Source of the DNA: Clostridiales bacterium GWF2_38_85 | GTDB taxonomy: Bacteria > Bacillota > Clostridia > Oscillospirales > CAG-382 | DNA: 57,309 bases | Reading direction: 5' to 3' | Assembly (NCBI GenBank): GCA_001797275.1 | Contig: MGOY01000044.1 | Span: 1-57,309 of the forward strand | In this document: piece after piece, positions 28,213-38,273 of the stretch | How the letters are laid out: every line of letters begins with the position of its first letter | Position numbering within the stretch: position 1 is the first letter of the stretch | Made by a program: the position numbers and the translations under genes | The notes under the pieces: model-generated | Databases searched by the model: none | Seen by the model: only the letters and a program-made list of their open reading frames with translations | What the model was told of the DNA's origin: nothing

Positions 28213-29106
28213 TTACTTATATTGATTTTTACTTGACAATTCATCATGTAATCGTATAAAATTTTCATGTCTTGAAGCCGGTATTATATTTTCTCTGACC
28301 GCTGATATAACAGCACAGCTCTCTTCTTTCAGATGTGTACAGTTACGAAATTTGCAATTGTTTTTATATGGTGTAAATTCGGGAAAAGCTTTCTCGTTAA
28401 GCTGTTCCAATGTCAATAAATCAAAGTTGATAAAATCTATCATTCCGAATCCCGGTGTATCGGCAACATAGGTATCTTTATTAATTTTAAATAATTCTGT
28501 TATTCGTGTTGTATTTTTTCCGCGTTGTATTCTTTGTGATATCTCCCCTACTTCAAGTAAAAGTTCGGGGAATAACTGATTCATGATAGTTGATTTTCCA
28601 ACACCTGATTGTCCGGCAAAAGCGCAAACACCTTCGATGCTGTTCTTCAATTCATCAATTCCATCTTCTTTGTTCCCGCATATACTATAGACTTTATAAC
28701 CGCACTTTTCATAAATACTACATATTTCATTTTGGCTTTTTATATCTATTTTGTTAACAACAATTATCGGGTTCACATTATTTGCTTCTGTAATTGATAG
28801 CATACTGTCAATATTATAAAAATCCGGGGCTGGTTCATCGGTTGCAACAACGATAAAAAGTGTATCAAGATTTGCGACCGGCGGTCTTATAAATGAATTT
28901 TTCCGTTCAAGAAGTGAATTAATAAAAATGCTGTTATCTGTATTCAATATATATTCAACAAAGTCACCTGCAAGTATTTTATATCCTTCTTTACGAATCT
29001 TACTTCCGGCATTACCGACTCTCGATATTCCATTCTCGTCTTCTATTGTATAGAGACCGTTTTGCTGCTTTAAAACTCTACCATTTTGCATATTATCCGA
29101 CATCAA
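28213..29106 (-). CDS. rsgA: Ribosome small-subunit-dependent GTPase A
   Basis: This 297-residue circularly permuted GTPase has an N-terminal OB domain (QNGLYTIEDENGISRV), then G4 VNKID, G1 GQSGVGKSTIMNQL, the switch region GKNTTRITELF, G3 DTPGFGM and a C-terminal zinc knuckle (CKFRNCTHLKEESCAV). It helps late maturation of the 30S subunit. The start overlaps the end of prkC by 14 bases, as in other Firmicutes where prpC-prkC-rsgA form one unit. The usual next gene, rpe, is absent; solute-binding genes follow instead. Confidence 0.96.
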   Translation of the reverse strand: MMSDNMQNGRVLKQQNGLYTIEDENGISRVGNAGSKIRKEGYKILAGDFVEYILNTDNSIFINSLLERKNSFIRPPVANLDTLFIVVATDEPAPDFYNIDSMLSITEANNVNPIIVVNKIDIKSQNEICSIYEKCGYKVYSICGNKEDGIDELKNSIEGVCAFAGQSGVGKSTIMNQLFPELLLEVGEISQRIQRGKNTTRITELFKINKDTYVADTPGFGMIDFINFDLLTLEQLNEKAFPEFTPYKNNCKFRNCTHLKEESCAVISAVRENIIPASRHENFIRLHDELSSKNQYK

Positions 29107-30979
29107 TTACCTGCGGTTCAGATTCTTCTGTATTCGGTTGTGAAGCTTCAATGGGTTCATATTTATATACAACAATATCTACTATTGTTGAATATTCAGA
29201 TACCAGCATTCCTTCTTTAATACTTTGAGATTCAACTAAACCGTCTTTTGATACATCATTTGTTGTTTTATATTCAACTTTACCGAGTGTCAGATTATAT
29301 TCGGTAAGAAGTCTTTTTGCTTCTGCTTCATTTTTATTCATAAGGCTGGGGACAGCAACCTTCGTAACTTCCTGTCCTTTCGAAACATATATTTTTATAG
29401 TATCTCCCGACATCATACTTGCACCGGCAGCAGGTTCGGTGCTTATAATATATCCATTCAAAACTGTCGGGCTGAAATAATCGTATTTTATTACCACTAA
29501 ACCAAGCTTTTCAAGCGATGCTTTTGCTTCTCTCCATTCGGTTATACTCATATTTGGAACGATAATTTCTTCTTTACCCATTGTTATATCTATTGTTATC
29601 TCAATATATTTCATATCGCTGGTAAGGCTTCTGGTTGAACCACCGCTTATACTTTGTGTAATGATAATATTGGGTGTTTCATTTTCATTTGCGACTTTTT
29701 TAGTATCCTTGATCTTTATCTTTTTAGATAGCAGCTCTTGATTGAGTTGTTCATTCCACTCCTTACCAACAAGAACCGGTATTTCAATTGTCTCAGATTC
29801 CGGTGTGCGTGAAATAATCTGGACAACCTGATAACCTACAGCAATACCAAGTCCTACTAAAACTAATATAAAAGCAAAAGTTACAGCGGCAACAATTGGA
29901 AGCATACCGCTTCTCTTTTTTGCCTTAACTTTTTTCTTATTATTTTTGGTTACAGGTCTGGGTGTGCTTGCAAGCTTCTGCTCAACTGCACGCTGAGCGT
30001 TTGCGTAATCTTTATCTTCCTGCGATTCCCATTCATCAACATCTGGTTTGATTTTATCTATAAGAAGAGTGCTTGTACCATTATATTCTTCAGGTTCTTC
30101 TTCAGGTTTAAATACATAATCCGGATTCTGAACTATTTCTTCTATTACTCTTGCCATAGCATGTGCTGACTTAAAACGATTCTCAGGTATTTTTTCCATT
30201 GCTTTGAGAATTATCTGAACAACTCCGGCAGGAAGCTCAGGTACATGATCAGACGGGCTTTTGGGAATATCGTTGACTTGCATCATGGCAACTGTAACAG
30301 GACTGGTCGCAACAAATGGCAGTATACCTGTTACTGCTTCATAAAACATAACCCCGACAGAATATAAGTCAGAATAACAGCCTGTCGTCTTGCCGCTTGC
30401 CTGCTCAGGTGAAATATAATATACAGTTCCTATTGCTTTATCTGTCATCGTCAATGGTTCAGTATTCGGGATCTTGGCAATACCGAAATCTGTAACCTTG
30501 ATTTCTCCGGTTCTGAGTAGCATTATATTTTGAGGTTTAATGTCACGATGGATTATTCCCTTTGTATGCGCATGATCCAATGCGCGAAGTATCTGGCAGA
30601 TATAAAATGCTGCTTCCTTCCATGGGAGCTTACCTTTACGTGTGAGATATTCTTTTAAAGTTATGCCGTCAAGATACTCCATGACTATATACTTCATATC
30701 TGCATATATTGCGACATCATAGATATTAACAATGTTTTTATGAGAAAGCATTGCAACTGCTTTGGATTCGTTTATAAAGCGTTGTTCTGCTTGGTCATCA
30801 CCATTAAATTCTTCACTAAGTATCTTGATGGCAACTGTTCTGTTCATTACAAGGTCAGTTGCCCTCAGTACAAAAGCCATTCCTCCTATACCGACTAGCT
30901 CAAGAATTTTATATCTTCCGTCAAGAACTTTTCCTATATAAACATCGTATTTTGACTTATCCATCTTGTAAAATCTCAC
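29093..30979 (-). CDS. prkC: PASTA-domain Ser/Thr protein kinase
   Basis: This 628-residue kinase has Gly loop GIGGMAFVLRATD, Lys in VAIKIL, catalytic HRDIKPQNIML, DFGIAK and APE-like SPEQASG. A basic juxtamembrane segment and one transmembrane helix (about 365-390) lead to three PASTA domains outside the cell, which bind muropeptides. It governs growth, division and germination signalling with its phosphatase PrpC, encoded immediately upstream. The frame opens with GTG at 30977-30979; ATG at 30962-30964 is the alternative. The site AGGAGA lies 15 bases before the GTG, and the hairpin CACGG-TTATA-CCGTG occupies the space between. Confidence 0.95.
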   Translation of the reverse strand: MRFYKMDKSKYDVYIGKVLDGRYKILELVGIGGMAFVLRATDLVMNRTVAIKILSEEFNGDDQAEQRFINESKAVAMLSHKNIVNIYDVAIYADMKYIVMEYLDGITLKEYLTRKGKLPWKEAAFYICQILRALDHAHTKGIIHRDIKPQNIMLLRTGEIKVTDFGIAKIPNTEPLTMTDKAIGTVYYISPEQASGKTTGCYSDLYSVGVMFYEAVTGILPFVATSPVTVAMMQVNDIPKSPSDHVPELPAGVVQIILKAMEKIPENRFKSAHAMARVIEEIVQNPDYVFKPEEEPEEYNGTSTLLIDKIKPDVDEWESQEDKDYANAQRAVEQKLASTPRPVTKNNKKKVKAKKRSGMLPIVAAVTFAFILVLVGLGIAVGYQVVQIISRTPESETIEIPVLVGKEWNEQLNQELLSKKIKIKDTKKVANENETPNIIITQSISGGSTRSLTSDMKYIEITIDITMGKEEIIVPNMSITEWREAKASLEKLGLVVIKYDYFSPTVLNGYIISTEPAAGASMMSGDTIKIYVSKGQEVTKVAVPSLMNKNEAEAKRLLTEYNLTLGKVEYKTTNDVSKDGLVESQSIKEGMLVSEYSTIVDIVVYKYEPIEASQPNTEESEPQVIDVG

Positions 30980-31006
30980 GGTTATACCGTGAAATCTCCT
31001 TTCTGA

Positions 31007-31744
31007 TTAAAGTATGTTATTCTCAAATAGAATAACTGTTATATTATCACCGCCGCCGCTATTATTAGCGCCGTCGACCAGTTCATTTAATTTATCTTTG
31101 ACATCCTTGTCGGTATTTATTATATTTACTATATCATCTTCGGAAATAAAGTTATATAGTCCGTCACTGCAAAGAACCACGGTCTTAAAATCATCCGAAT
31201 ACTCATAATAATCGTACGATAGATTCTCTTCAGTACCCAAAGCTCTCATTATGTAATTACGGTAAGGATGCGTGCGAGCTTCTTCAGCTGTAATTTTTCC
31301 TCTTTCAAGAAGCTCCTGTACCAGTGAATGGTCTCTTGTTATCTTCTTAATCTCGTTTTTATTAATTATATATAATCTGCTGTCTCCCGCATTAATAATA
31401 TGCAAAATTTTATTTTTGATAATGCATGCAACAAGAGTTGTACCCATGCCATCAAGTTCAGAATACTCACAAGCACATTTATAAACACTATGGTGAGCTG
31501 TATCTCCTGCATCAAGCATCAGCTTTTTTATGTCTTCTTTATTATCAGTTATTTTGTTACTGTTATTTTCAATGTATTCCATGAAACTGTCGGCGGCAAG
31601 CTTGCTTGCGACAGCACCGCCGGCCGCACCACCCATACCATCGCATAATACCGCAACATCCGAATTTCCGATAATCGCAGTTTTAAAATAATCTTGATTG
31701 CTTTTTCTTTTAAGCCCGGTCTCGGTTACGCCATAATAGGACAT
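31007..31744 (-). CDS. prpC: PP2C-family Ser/Thr phosphatase, partner of PrkC
   Basis: This 245-residue PP2C-family phosphatase shows all metal-binding motifs: KRKSNQDYF, LCDGMGGAAGG, INAGDSRLYI, TRDHSL, LCSDGLYNF and GGGDNITVIL. It dephosphorylates PrkC targets and PrkC itself. It is 27 bases upstream of prkC and 54 bases downstream of rlmN on the same strand, the standard Firmicutes order. AAAGGATGA precedes the ATG. Confidence 0.96.
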   Translation of the reverse strand: MSYYGVTETGLKRKSNQDYFKTAIIGNSDVAVLCDGMGGAAGGAVASKLAADSFMEYIENNSNKITDNKEDIKKLMLDAGDTAHHSVYKCACEYSELDGMGTTLVACIIKNKILHIINAGDSRLYIINKNEIKKITRDHSLVQELLERGKITAEEARTHPYRNYIMRALGTEENLSYDYYEYSDDFKTVVLCSDGLYNFISEDDIVNIINTDKDVKDKLNELVDGANNSGGGDNITVILFENNIL

Positions 31745-31798
31745 TACGATTCATCCTTTCCGAAATACTAAGCTAATAAATTATATATTATCTAAATT

Positions 31799-32821
31799 TT
31801 ATTTTACAAGCTGCTTGTTTCTCAATTGACCACATGAAGCATTGATATCACTGCCAAGACGCCTTCTGACTGTTACTCTTATTTTATATTCTTCAAGCAC
31901 TTTTGTAAAGTCCGAAATTACATTTTTATCGCTTTTATTGTAACTTTTTTCTTCAACGGGGTTCAAAGGTATCAAATTTACATGCGTTAGTGTCCCAAAA
32001 AGCCGTCTGCCAAGTTCACGAGCACATTCAGGACTGTCGTTTACTCCTGCAATCATAGCATATTCATACGATATTCTCCTGCCGGTGGTCTCGGTGTATT
32101 CTCTACATGCTGTAAAAAGTTCATCTATTGAATACTTTTTTGCAATCGGCATTATCAAACTCCTTATTTTATCGTTGGGAGCATGAAGTGAGATTGAAAG
32201 AGTTATTTGAAGATTTTCCTTCGCGAGCATTTTAATTTTATCAACCAGACCGCAGGTTGATAACGAAATATGCCGCATTCCGATATTCAAACCGTTTTTA
32301 TCATTGACAAGGTGAAGGAACTTCAATACATTGTCATAATTGTCAAGCGGTTCGCCTATACCCATCAGTACAATGCTTTGTACATCGCATCCGCTGTCTC
32401 TTTCTGTAGCGGTAATCTGTTCAAGAATTTCACTTGCTGTCAGGTTTCTGCTCAACCCGTTCATTGTTGAAGCACAGAAGCTGCAACCCATCCTGCAACC
32501 GACCTGAGTTGACAGGCAAATGCTGTTGCCGTGCTTATAACTAAGAAGTACAGTCTCAACCATTTCGCCGTCAGAAAATTTGAAAAGGTATTTTATTGTT
32601 TCATCTATCTTAGATATTAATTTTCTTTCTATCTCAACTTTTGGTAAATAACATTTTTCTTTGAGTTTATTTCTCAGTGCAACCGGAATATTTGTCATCT
32701 CATCAAAGTCAGCTCCTCTGCTGAGCCAGACAAAAATTTGCTCCGCTCTGTATGCGCTTTCACCGATAGATGTCATAAATTCTTTGATTTCATTTATTGT
32801 TGCACTTTTTATATCAAACAT
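31799..32821 (-). CDS. rlmN: Dual-specificity rRNA/tRNA methyltransferase RlmN
   Basis: This 340-residue radical-SAM enzyme has the cluster motif CRMGCSFCAS and the surrounding STQVGCRMGCSFCAST signature. GIGEPLDNYDNV and SLHAPNDKIRSLIMPI are family landmarks. The Cys needed for resolving the methyl intermediate is probably in INASCGQL near the C-terminus. It methylates C2 of A2503 in 23S rRNA and A37 in tRNAs. The gene starts two bases after the rsmB stop, so translation is coupled. Confidence 0.97.
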   Translation of the reverse strand: MFDIKSATINEIKEFMTSIGESAYRAEQIFVWLSRGADFDEMTNIPVALRNKLKEKCYLPKVEIERKLISKIDETIKYLFKFSDGEMVETVLLSYKHGNSICLSTQVGCRMGCSFCASTMNGLSRNLTASEILEQITATERDSGCDVQSIVLMGIGEPLDNYDNVLKFLHLVNDKNGLNIGMRHISLSTCGLVDKIKMLAKENLQITLSISLHAPNDKIRSLIMPIAKKYSIDELFTACREYTETTGRRISYEYAMIAGVNDSPECARELGRRLFGTLTHVNLIPLNPVEEKSYNKSDKNVISDFTKVLEEYKIRVTVRRRLGSDINASCGQLRNKQLVK

Positions 32822-32823
32822 TT

Positions 32824-34110
32824 CTATTCCTTGTTACTTCTGACTATTTTACAAACGAAGAAGCCTTCGCCGTTAACATCGGGTGTAAATACTTTCATTT
32901 CGTCGATATAATAACCAGGATTCTCAGAAATAAAACGGTTTACTATACCTTCATTTTCATTTTTATTTATCGTACAGGTTGAATATACTAATATTCCGTT
33001 CTCTTTCAGATAATTTACAGACGATTTTAATATATTATACTGCAGTTCAGGAAGTTTTCCGAAACTTTCAATATTTTTACAGCGAATTTCAGGTTTAGAT
33101 GACATTTCACCCAGTCCTGAACAGGGTACATCACAAATTACTTTATCTGCTGTTCCGATATATTTTTGAATCGGATTCCGAGCATCATTACATACGGTTT
33201 CAATAATACTTATACCCAGTCTTTCCGCACTTTTCTTAATCAGACTGAGTTTGTTCATATGCAGATCCAACGAAACGACTCTACCATTATTTTTCATCTC
33301 AATAGCTGCAGAAAGGCTTTTCCCACCCGGACACGCACAGACATCAATCACTGTTTGTCCGCTTTCAGGCGCAAGAAGCACAGTTGAGTATTGTGAACCG
33401 ATACTTTGTATGAAAAAGCTGCTACCTATATCAGCAATTATATCAGATGAATTCGATTTTGTCGATACAAGACCGAAGGGTGATAAATTATTTTTCTCTG
33501 TTCCGGGTAAACGCTTTTGCAGATCATCAATTGTTGTTTTTAATGTATTTACACGAATTGGTAATTTTTCTATACTGAGCAGAGCTTCAAAAATTTCTGT
33601 ATAATTTACAGGATACTGTTTCTTTATTAGCTTATAAATCGATTCCGATACCGAATATTTTATATTTTCGTGCAGTGTAGTTATTTGTTCTTTAAGCTTT
33701 GAGCTTTGTCTTGATGCATTTCTCAATACTGCATTTATAAATCCGCTCGACTTCAGCTTCATGTTGTTTGCTGTGTTTACTGCTTCATTACAAGCAGCAC
33801 TCGGAGGTATCCTATCTGTAAATAACAGCTGGTATAAGCCGACACGAAGTACGGCTTTTGTCTTTTCGTCGATCGATTCTATTCCCATATCAGAGAGTTT
33901 ATCGATAAAATAGTCAAGCGTCAACAGCCGTTCCAGTGTCCCGTGAACAAGAAATGTATACAAAGCTGCATCGGAAGCAGTAAATTTGTTATTGCTTAAG
34001 GTATTACCAATTTCAAGGTTTGAAAATGCTTTGTCCTTTGTGCATCTTAAAACTGATCGCGCAGCACAGAAACGTGCATTTCCCTTTTTTTTAGTTGCTT
34101 CGTTTATCAT
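32824..34110 (-). CDS. rsmB: 16S rRNA cytosine-967 methyltransferase RsmB
   Basis: This 428-residue protein has an N-terminal NusB-like helical RNA-binding domain (about 1-140; LVHGTLERLLTLDYFID, LFTDRIPPSAACNEAV). The SAM methyltransferase part follows, with VIDVCACPGGKSLSAA, CDVPCSGLGEMSSKPEIR (catalytic region) and YSTCTINKNENEGIV. It makes m5C in 16S rRNA. The ATG overlaps the fmt stop by four bases (ATGA). Confidence 0.95.
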   Translation of the reverse strand: MINEATKKKGNARFCAARSVLRCTKDKAFSNLEIGNTLSNNKFTASDAALYTFLVHGTLERLLTLDYFIDKLSDMGIESIDEKTKAVLRVGLYQLLFTDRIPPSAACNEAVNTANNMKLKSSGFINAVLRNASRQSSKLKEQITTLHENIKYSVSESIYKLIKKQYPVNYTEIFEALLSIEKLPIRVNTLKTTIDDLQKRLPGTEKNNLSPFGLVSTKSNSSDIIADIGSSFFIQSIGSQYSTVLLAPESGQTVIDVCACPGGKSLSAAIEMKNNGRVVSLDLHMNKLSLIKKSAERLGISIIETVCNDARNPIQKYIGTADKVICDVPCSGLGEMSSKPEIRCKNIESFGKLPELQYNILKSSVNYLKENGILVYSTCTINKNENEGIVNRFISENPGYYIDEMKVFTPDVNGEGFFVCKIVRSNKE

Positions 34111-35012
34111 AATTTATGTCCGATTAAATATGCCTGGACCGACATGCGTTTACAACATTCAGGTTGTATCTCGGTAATTTTTATACTGCCTTCCGCACAA
34201 GCAATCTCAATACATCCGCAGCTTGCACTTAATATACAACCCGGTTCACCTTTGCCCTCTGTGACAGTTGCATTAAAAAGCTTATACCTCTTTCCGTTAA
34301 TGCAGGTAAATGCACCGGGAAACGGGGAAAGCCCTCTAATATGATTTGCGACCTGTTCTGCAGGTTTGTTAAAATCAATCATAGACTCACTTTTTTCTAT
34401 CTTTGCGGCATAGGTTGCCTTTGAATCATCCTGCTTGGTTCTTTTTACAGTGCCATTCTTTATCTGGGTCATGACCTCAGTTATTGCATTTGCGCCGATT
34501 TCGCTCATTATATCATGATATTCGCCTGCTGTCATGGTTTCAGGGATATTAATCGGCTTTTGTAATATAATATCACCTGTATCGAGTCCTTTTTCCATAT
34601 ACATAATTGTTATACCGCCGAACTTGTCACCATTCATTATAACACGATTAATCGGTGCTGCTCCTCTGTATGCAGGCAGGAGTGAAGCATGTATGTTTAT
34701 ACATCCGAACTTAGGTATACAGAGAACACTTTCGGGCAGAATTTTTCCATATGCAGCAACTACTATAACATCAGGATTCTGTTCTTTGATTATATTTACC
34801 GGTTCATCGTTTTTTAAGGTATTGGGTTGTATTACGGGTATATTTACACAGAGAGCATACTCCTTAACAGCTGTCGGTTTAAGTTCGTATCCTCTTCCCT
34901 TCGGTTTATTGGGCTGTGTAATAACCAGAGTTACATTTTCTGTTTCGTATAAGCTTTTTAATGTCGGAACAGCAAAATCGGGTGTACCCATAAAAACAAT
35001 GTTTAATTTCAT
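34107..35012 (-). CDS. fmt: Methionyl-tRNA formyltransferase
   Basis: This 301-residue protein transfers a formyl group from 10-formyl-THF to Met-tRNA(fMet) for initiation. Motifs are IVFMGTPDFAVPTLKSL, QPNKPKGRGYEL, the catalytic INIHASLLPAYRGAAPI, GITIMYMEKGLDTGDI with its catalytic Asp, and the C-terminal OB domain with HIRGLSPFPGAFTCING. It lies between def and rsmB with a four-base overlap downstream, in the standard order. Confidence 0.97.
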   Translation of the reverse strand: MKLNIVFMGTPDFAVPTLKSLYETENVTLVITQPNKPKGRGYELKPTAVKEYALCVNIPVIQPNTLKNDEPVNIIKEQNPDVIVVAAYGKILPESVLCIPKFGCINIHASLLPAYRGAAPINRVIMNGDKFGGITIMYMEKGLDTGDIILQKPINIPETMTAGEYHDIMSEIGANAITEVMTQIKNGTVKRTKQDDSKATYAAKIEKSESMIDFNKPAEQVANHIRGLSPFPGAFTCINGKRYKLFNATVTEGKGEPGCILSASCGCIEIACAEGSIKITEIQPECCKRMSVQAYLIGHKL

Positions 35013-35016
35013 TTAT

Positions 35017-35511
35017 CTATTCAGCCTCTTTGTCCTTTTTCAAGATTTCCTCAAGCTCGCTTTCATCTATCATACGAACTGCATTGTCATAAAATAAAAT
35101 CCCATCAAGATGATCAATTTCGTGGCAGAACGCTCTCGCTGTCAATCCTTTGCCTTCATGAGTTTCAATCTCGCCGTTGCGATTCATTGCTCTGATTTTA
35201 ACCTTCATAGGACGATTGGTATATCCCCATTTGCCCGGGCAGGATAAGCATCCTTCGATATCTTCCTGTTTCCCTTCTGTTTCAATAATTTCAGGGTTGA
35301 TTAATTCAATATATTTATCTTCATCATATACAAGAGCAACACGTCGCAGCACACCAACCTGTACTGCTGCAAGTCCAGCTCCATTTGCGTCATCAAGAGT
35401 TTCTTTCATATCATCAAGCAGCTGTAAAATTCTCGGTGTTATCTTATCTACAGGTTTACTTTTTTTTCTCATTATTTGATCATCATCAAGCACTATATTC
35501 AATAGAGCCAT
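35017..35511 (-). CDS. def: Peptide deformylase
   Basis: I choose ATG at 35511 (MALLNIVLDDDQIMRKKS, 164 residues), behind GAGG eleven bases upstream. An in-frame ATG at 35535 adds eight residues that are atypical for the family. The three metal-site motifs are present: NGAGLAAVQVG, EGCLSCPGKWGY and HEIDHLDGILF. It removes the formyl group from nascent proteins and works with Fmt, encoded four bases downstream. Confidence 0.95.
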   Translation of the reverse strand: MALLNIVLDDDQIMRKKSKPVDKITPRILQLLDDMKETLDDANGAGLAAVQVGVLRRVALVYDEDKYIELINPEIIETEGKQEDIEGCLSCPGKWGYTNRPMKVKIRAMNRNGEIETHEGKGLTARAFCHEIDHLDGILFYDNAVRMIDESELEEILKKDKEAE

Positions 35512-35535
35512 ACCGGTTACATCCTCGCATTCCAT

Positions 35536-38007
35536 TTATATTATTGACGGATTTATGTCTATATCAACTGCAGCATTTCTTCCCGAAGCTTTTGAGAACA
35601 TAATAAGCAACGCTGAGAACAGACTGCGTATCTCACGAGTATTTTTGAATTTGATAATTAGTCTTCTGCGGTATTTGTTATTGATCTTATATATACTGTC
35701 TTTAAAAGGTCCAAACTTTATCAAGGGTGAATTCGGATAGTTCAACGTATGCAGCTTAACAAACTCCTCAGAAAACCGAGTTGAAAGCAGTTCTACATCA
35801 TTCTCAACCTCACCTACAAAGCTGAATACAGCTATATCGCAAAATGGCGGGAAAACAACTGCTTTTCTTATCGCTATATCTCCGTCATAAAAGCTGCTAT
35901 AATTCTGGATCGATGCAAGAGTCAGGACCTCATGTTCAGGTGAATAAGTTTGTATTACCGCTCTGCCTTTTAACTTTGCTCTTCCGGCTCTGCCGACAAC
36001 CTGAGTCAGTAATGAAAAAGTACGTTCATTTGCTCTGAAATCGCTCATATATAGCGATGAATCTGCAAGAATGATACCGACCAGTGTTACATTCGGGAAG
36101 TCGAGCCCTTTTGCAACCATCTGTGTACCGTATAATATGTCTGCTTTGCCGTTTTTGAAAGCTTCATAGATATTGGTATGTGAATTCTTTACTGCTGTTG
36201 TGTCTGCATCCATTCTCAGGGTTCTAGCATTTGGGAATTCTCTTTCCAGCTCATCCTCAAGTCTTTGTGTGCCATAACCAAAGAACCCAAGATGCTTACT
36301 TCCGCATTTTGAACATACAGTCGGCGTCGGTTCTGTATATCCGCAATAATGACACAGAAGTCTGCCTCCGCGATTTTTATCCATCACATATACATGATAT
36401 GTCAACGAAATCGAACAGTTCGGGCAGGTATTCACTTCACCGCATTTTCTGCAGGTTACATGAGAATTATAACCTCTTCGATTCAGCAACAGGATTGTCT
36501 GTTGCCCAAGCTCGAGATTTTTTTGTATTTCACTCTTGAGATGATCACCCAGCATGTTTTCACTGCTTTTGCTTTCATCTTCACGTAAGTCATCTATATA
36601 TACCTCCGGAAGAACTGCTCCTCCGAAGCGATCTGTCATTTCTATTAATTTATATACACCGTTCTGCGCTTTATAAAAAGATTCAACAGACGGTGTTGCC
36701 GAGGACAGAAGCATTAGTGCTTTATGTTTAGTGCATCTGTATCTTGCTATATCAAGTGTATGATACTTTGGTGTCCTCTCGGACTTGTATGTATGCTCCT
36801 GCTCTTCATCTATAACGATAATTCCGATGTTATTAAGCGGAGCGAATATTGCCGAACGAGTTCCTATTACTACATCTGCTTTGCCATCAGCGATTTTTCT
36901 GTATGAATCAATGCGTTCTCCGACTGATAAAGCTGAATGTATTAACGCAACCCTTTCACCGAAGTATGCAGCGAACAATGCGACTGCCTGAGCCGTAAGT
37001 CCGATTTCAGGGACTAGTATTATTGCCTGTTTTTCTTGAGACAATGCGTGTCTGACAGCTTTTATTATAACATTAGTTTTCCCACTGCCAGTAATACCAT
37101 AAAGCAGAGCAGCTTTTGGTTCGTCCGAATCTGCAAGCTCGCATATTTCATTATATGCTTTTTGTTGTGTTTCCGATAATTCGAACTCAGTTGTTGTTAT
37201 TTCATCGAACGAAAAGCTTCTGTCAATATTTATATAATAAACCTCAACTATACCTCTTCGTACAAGGGTATTTATAACAGAACGTCCGCAGCAGGTGTAG
37301 TCAAGCAACTCAGATTCGCTTATTACCGGATATTCAAGAAGCATATTTATTATTCGCTGTTGCTTTTCACTGGATTGGTTTTTATCGCCCTCGATATACA
37401 GAAAAGCTTCATCATCAGATATTATAAGCCGTATATAGCGTTCTTTTTTCTCATTTATTTTTTTTGTAACACCGTATCTCTTTGTTAAGTATCCGAGCTT
37501 AATCAAAACCGTCAATAATTGAGTTACTTCATCACCGAATTCGGATATAAGAAGCGGTAAAGCTGCACCGTCACGCTCAAGTATAAAGCGATATACAATC
37601 GATGCTTTCATATTGATCGGTTTCAAATTTTCGATTTCTTCTGTCGGTGCCGCAAAATACATTTCATCCGTCTTAATATTTATACCCGGAGGAATCAACG
37701 TTTTCAATGCTGCACCAACAGTGCAAAAGCATCTTTCCTTAATAAAAAGACATAAGCCCATAAGCTCTTCATTGAGAAGAACCGGATATTCAAGAATATC
37801 TGATATGGGTTTCAGGCTTTCAAATTTTGATTCAGATTTCAACTTAACAACAACGGCACTCTGATATTTATTACCCTTGCCGAAAGGAACAATAACAATG
37901 CTGCCGACTTTAATCTGTTCGAGCAGGTTTTCTGGTATCAGGTAATCATACTCGCGGTCTATATGATACAGAGTCTCGATGATATGAACCGATGCAATCC
38001 GTTCCAT
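35536..38007 (-). CDS. priA: Primosomal replication restart helicase PriA
   Basis: This 823-residue protein has an N-terminal 3'-end-binding domain, a winged-helix segment (about 195-260), Walker A LYGITGSGKTNVI, DEEQEHTYKSE, the zinc clusters (CRKCGEVNTCPNCS, CHYCGYTEPTPTVCSKCG) and the helicase motif VVGRAGRAKLKGRAVIQT. It restarts stalled replication forks. It precedes def by a few bases. The usual Firmicutes coaBC gene between rpoZ and priA is missing here; rpoZ ends two bases upstream. Confidence 0.97.
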   Translation of the reverse strand: MERIASVHIIETLYHIDREYDYLIPENLLEQIKVGSIVIVPFGKGNKYQSAVVVKLKSESKFESLKPISDILEYPVLLNEELMGLCLFIKERCFCTVGAALKTLIPPGINIKTDEMYFAAPTEEIENLKPINMKASIVYRFILERDGAALPLLISEFGDEVTQLLTVLIKLGYLTKRYGVTKKINEKKERYIRLIISDDEAFLYIEGDKNQSSEKQQRIINMLLEYPVISESELLDYTCCGRSVINTLVRRGIVEVYYINIDRSFSFDEITTTEFELSETQQKAYNEICELADSDEPKAALLYGITGSGKTNVIIKAVRHALSQEKQAIILVPEIGLTAQAVALFAAYFGERVALIHSALSVGERIDSYRKIADGKADVVIGTRSAIFAPLNNIGIIVIDEEQEHTYKSERTPKYHTLDIARYRCTKHKALMLLSSATPSVESFYKAQNGVYKLIEMTDRFGGAVLPEVYIDDLREDESKSSENMLGDHLKSEIQKNLELGQQTILLLNRRGYNSHVTCRKCGEVNTCPNCSISLTYHVYVMDKNRGGRLLCHYCGYTEPTPTVCSKCGSKHLGFFGYGTQRLEDELEREFPNARTLRMDADTTAVKNSHTNIYEAFKNGKADILYGTQMVAKGLDFPNVTLVGIILADSSLYMSDFRANERTFSLLTQVVGRAGRAKLKGRAVIQTYSPEHEVLTLASIQNYSSFYDGDIAIRKAVVFPPFCDIAVFSFVGEVENDVELLSTRFSEEFVKLHTLNYPNSPLIKFGPFKDSIYKINNKYRRRLIIKFKNTREIRSLFSALLIMFSKASGRNAAVDIDINPSII

Positions 38008-38009
38008 GA

Positions 38010-38255
38010 TTATTCGGACATTTTAATTTTATACTTGCCCTGGCTTATTCGTCTGATTGCAATTGTTACAGCTTTTTCGTTCATTGTATCGGAAGTAATA
38101 TCTGATTTTGATTCCTTTACCATTGAGGTCGCTGCAAATTCTTTTTCTCTGATAATTTCATCTGTAACGTGACGAGCACATTTTGCGGTTCCCATAACCA
38201 AAGCATAACGATTGATTTTACCTTCTGTAAGTTGTTGTATTGATGGATATAACAT
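38010..38255 (-). CDS. rpoZ: RNA polymerase omega subunit
   Basis: This 81-residue protein has the omega signature MLYPSIQQLTEGKINRYALV, then TAKCARHVTDEII and a helical tail with KAVTIAIRRISQGKY. It aids assembly of the beta-prime subunit. It lies 18 bases after gmk and two bases before priA, and GGAGGGTTA precedes the ATG. Confidence 0.93.
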   Translation of the reverse strand: MLYPSIQQLTEGKINRYALVMGTAKCARHVTDEIIREKEFAATSMVKESKSDITSDTMNEKAVTIAIRRISQGKYKIKMSE

Positions 38256-38273
38256 TAATTAACCCTCCAAAAT

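Noticed and set aside
32797-38255. Plus-strand ORFs opposite the rlmN-priA operon
   Set aside because: They are antisense shadows of well-supported genes and show no domain or ribosome-binding site.
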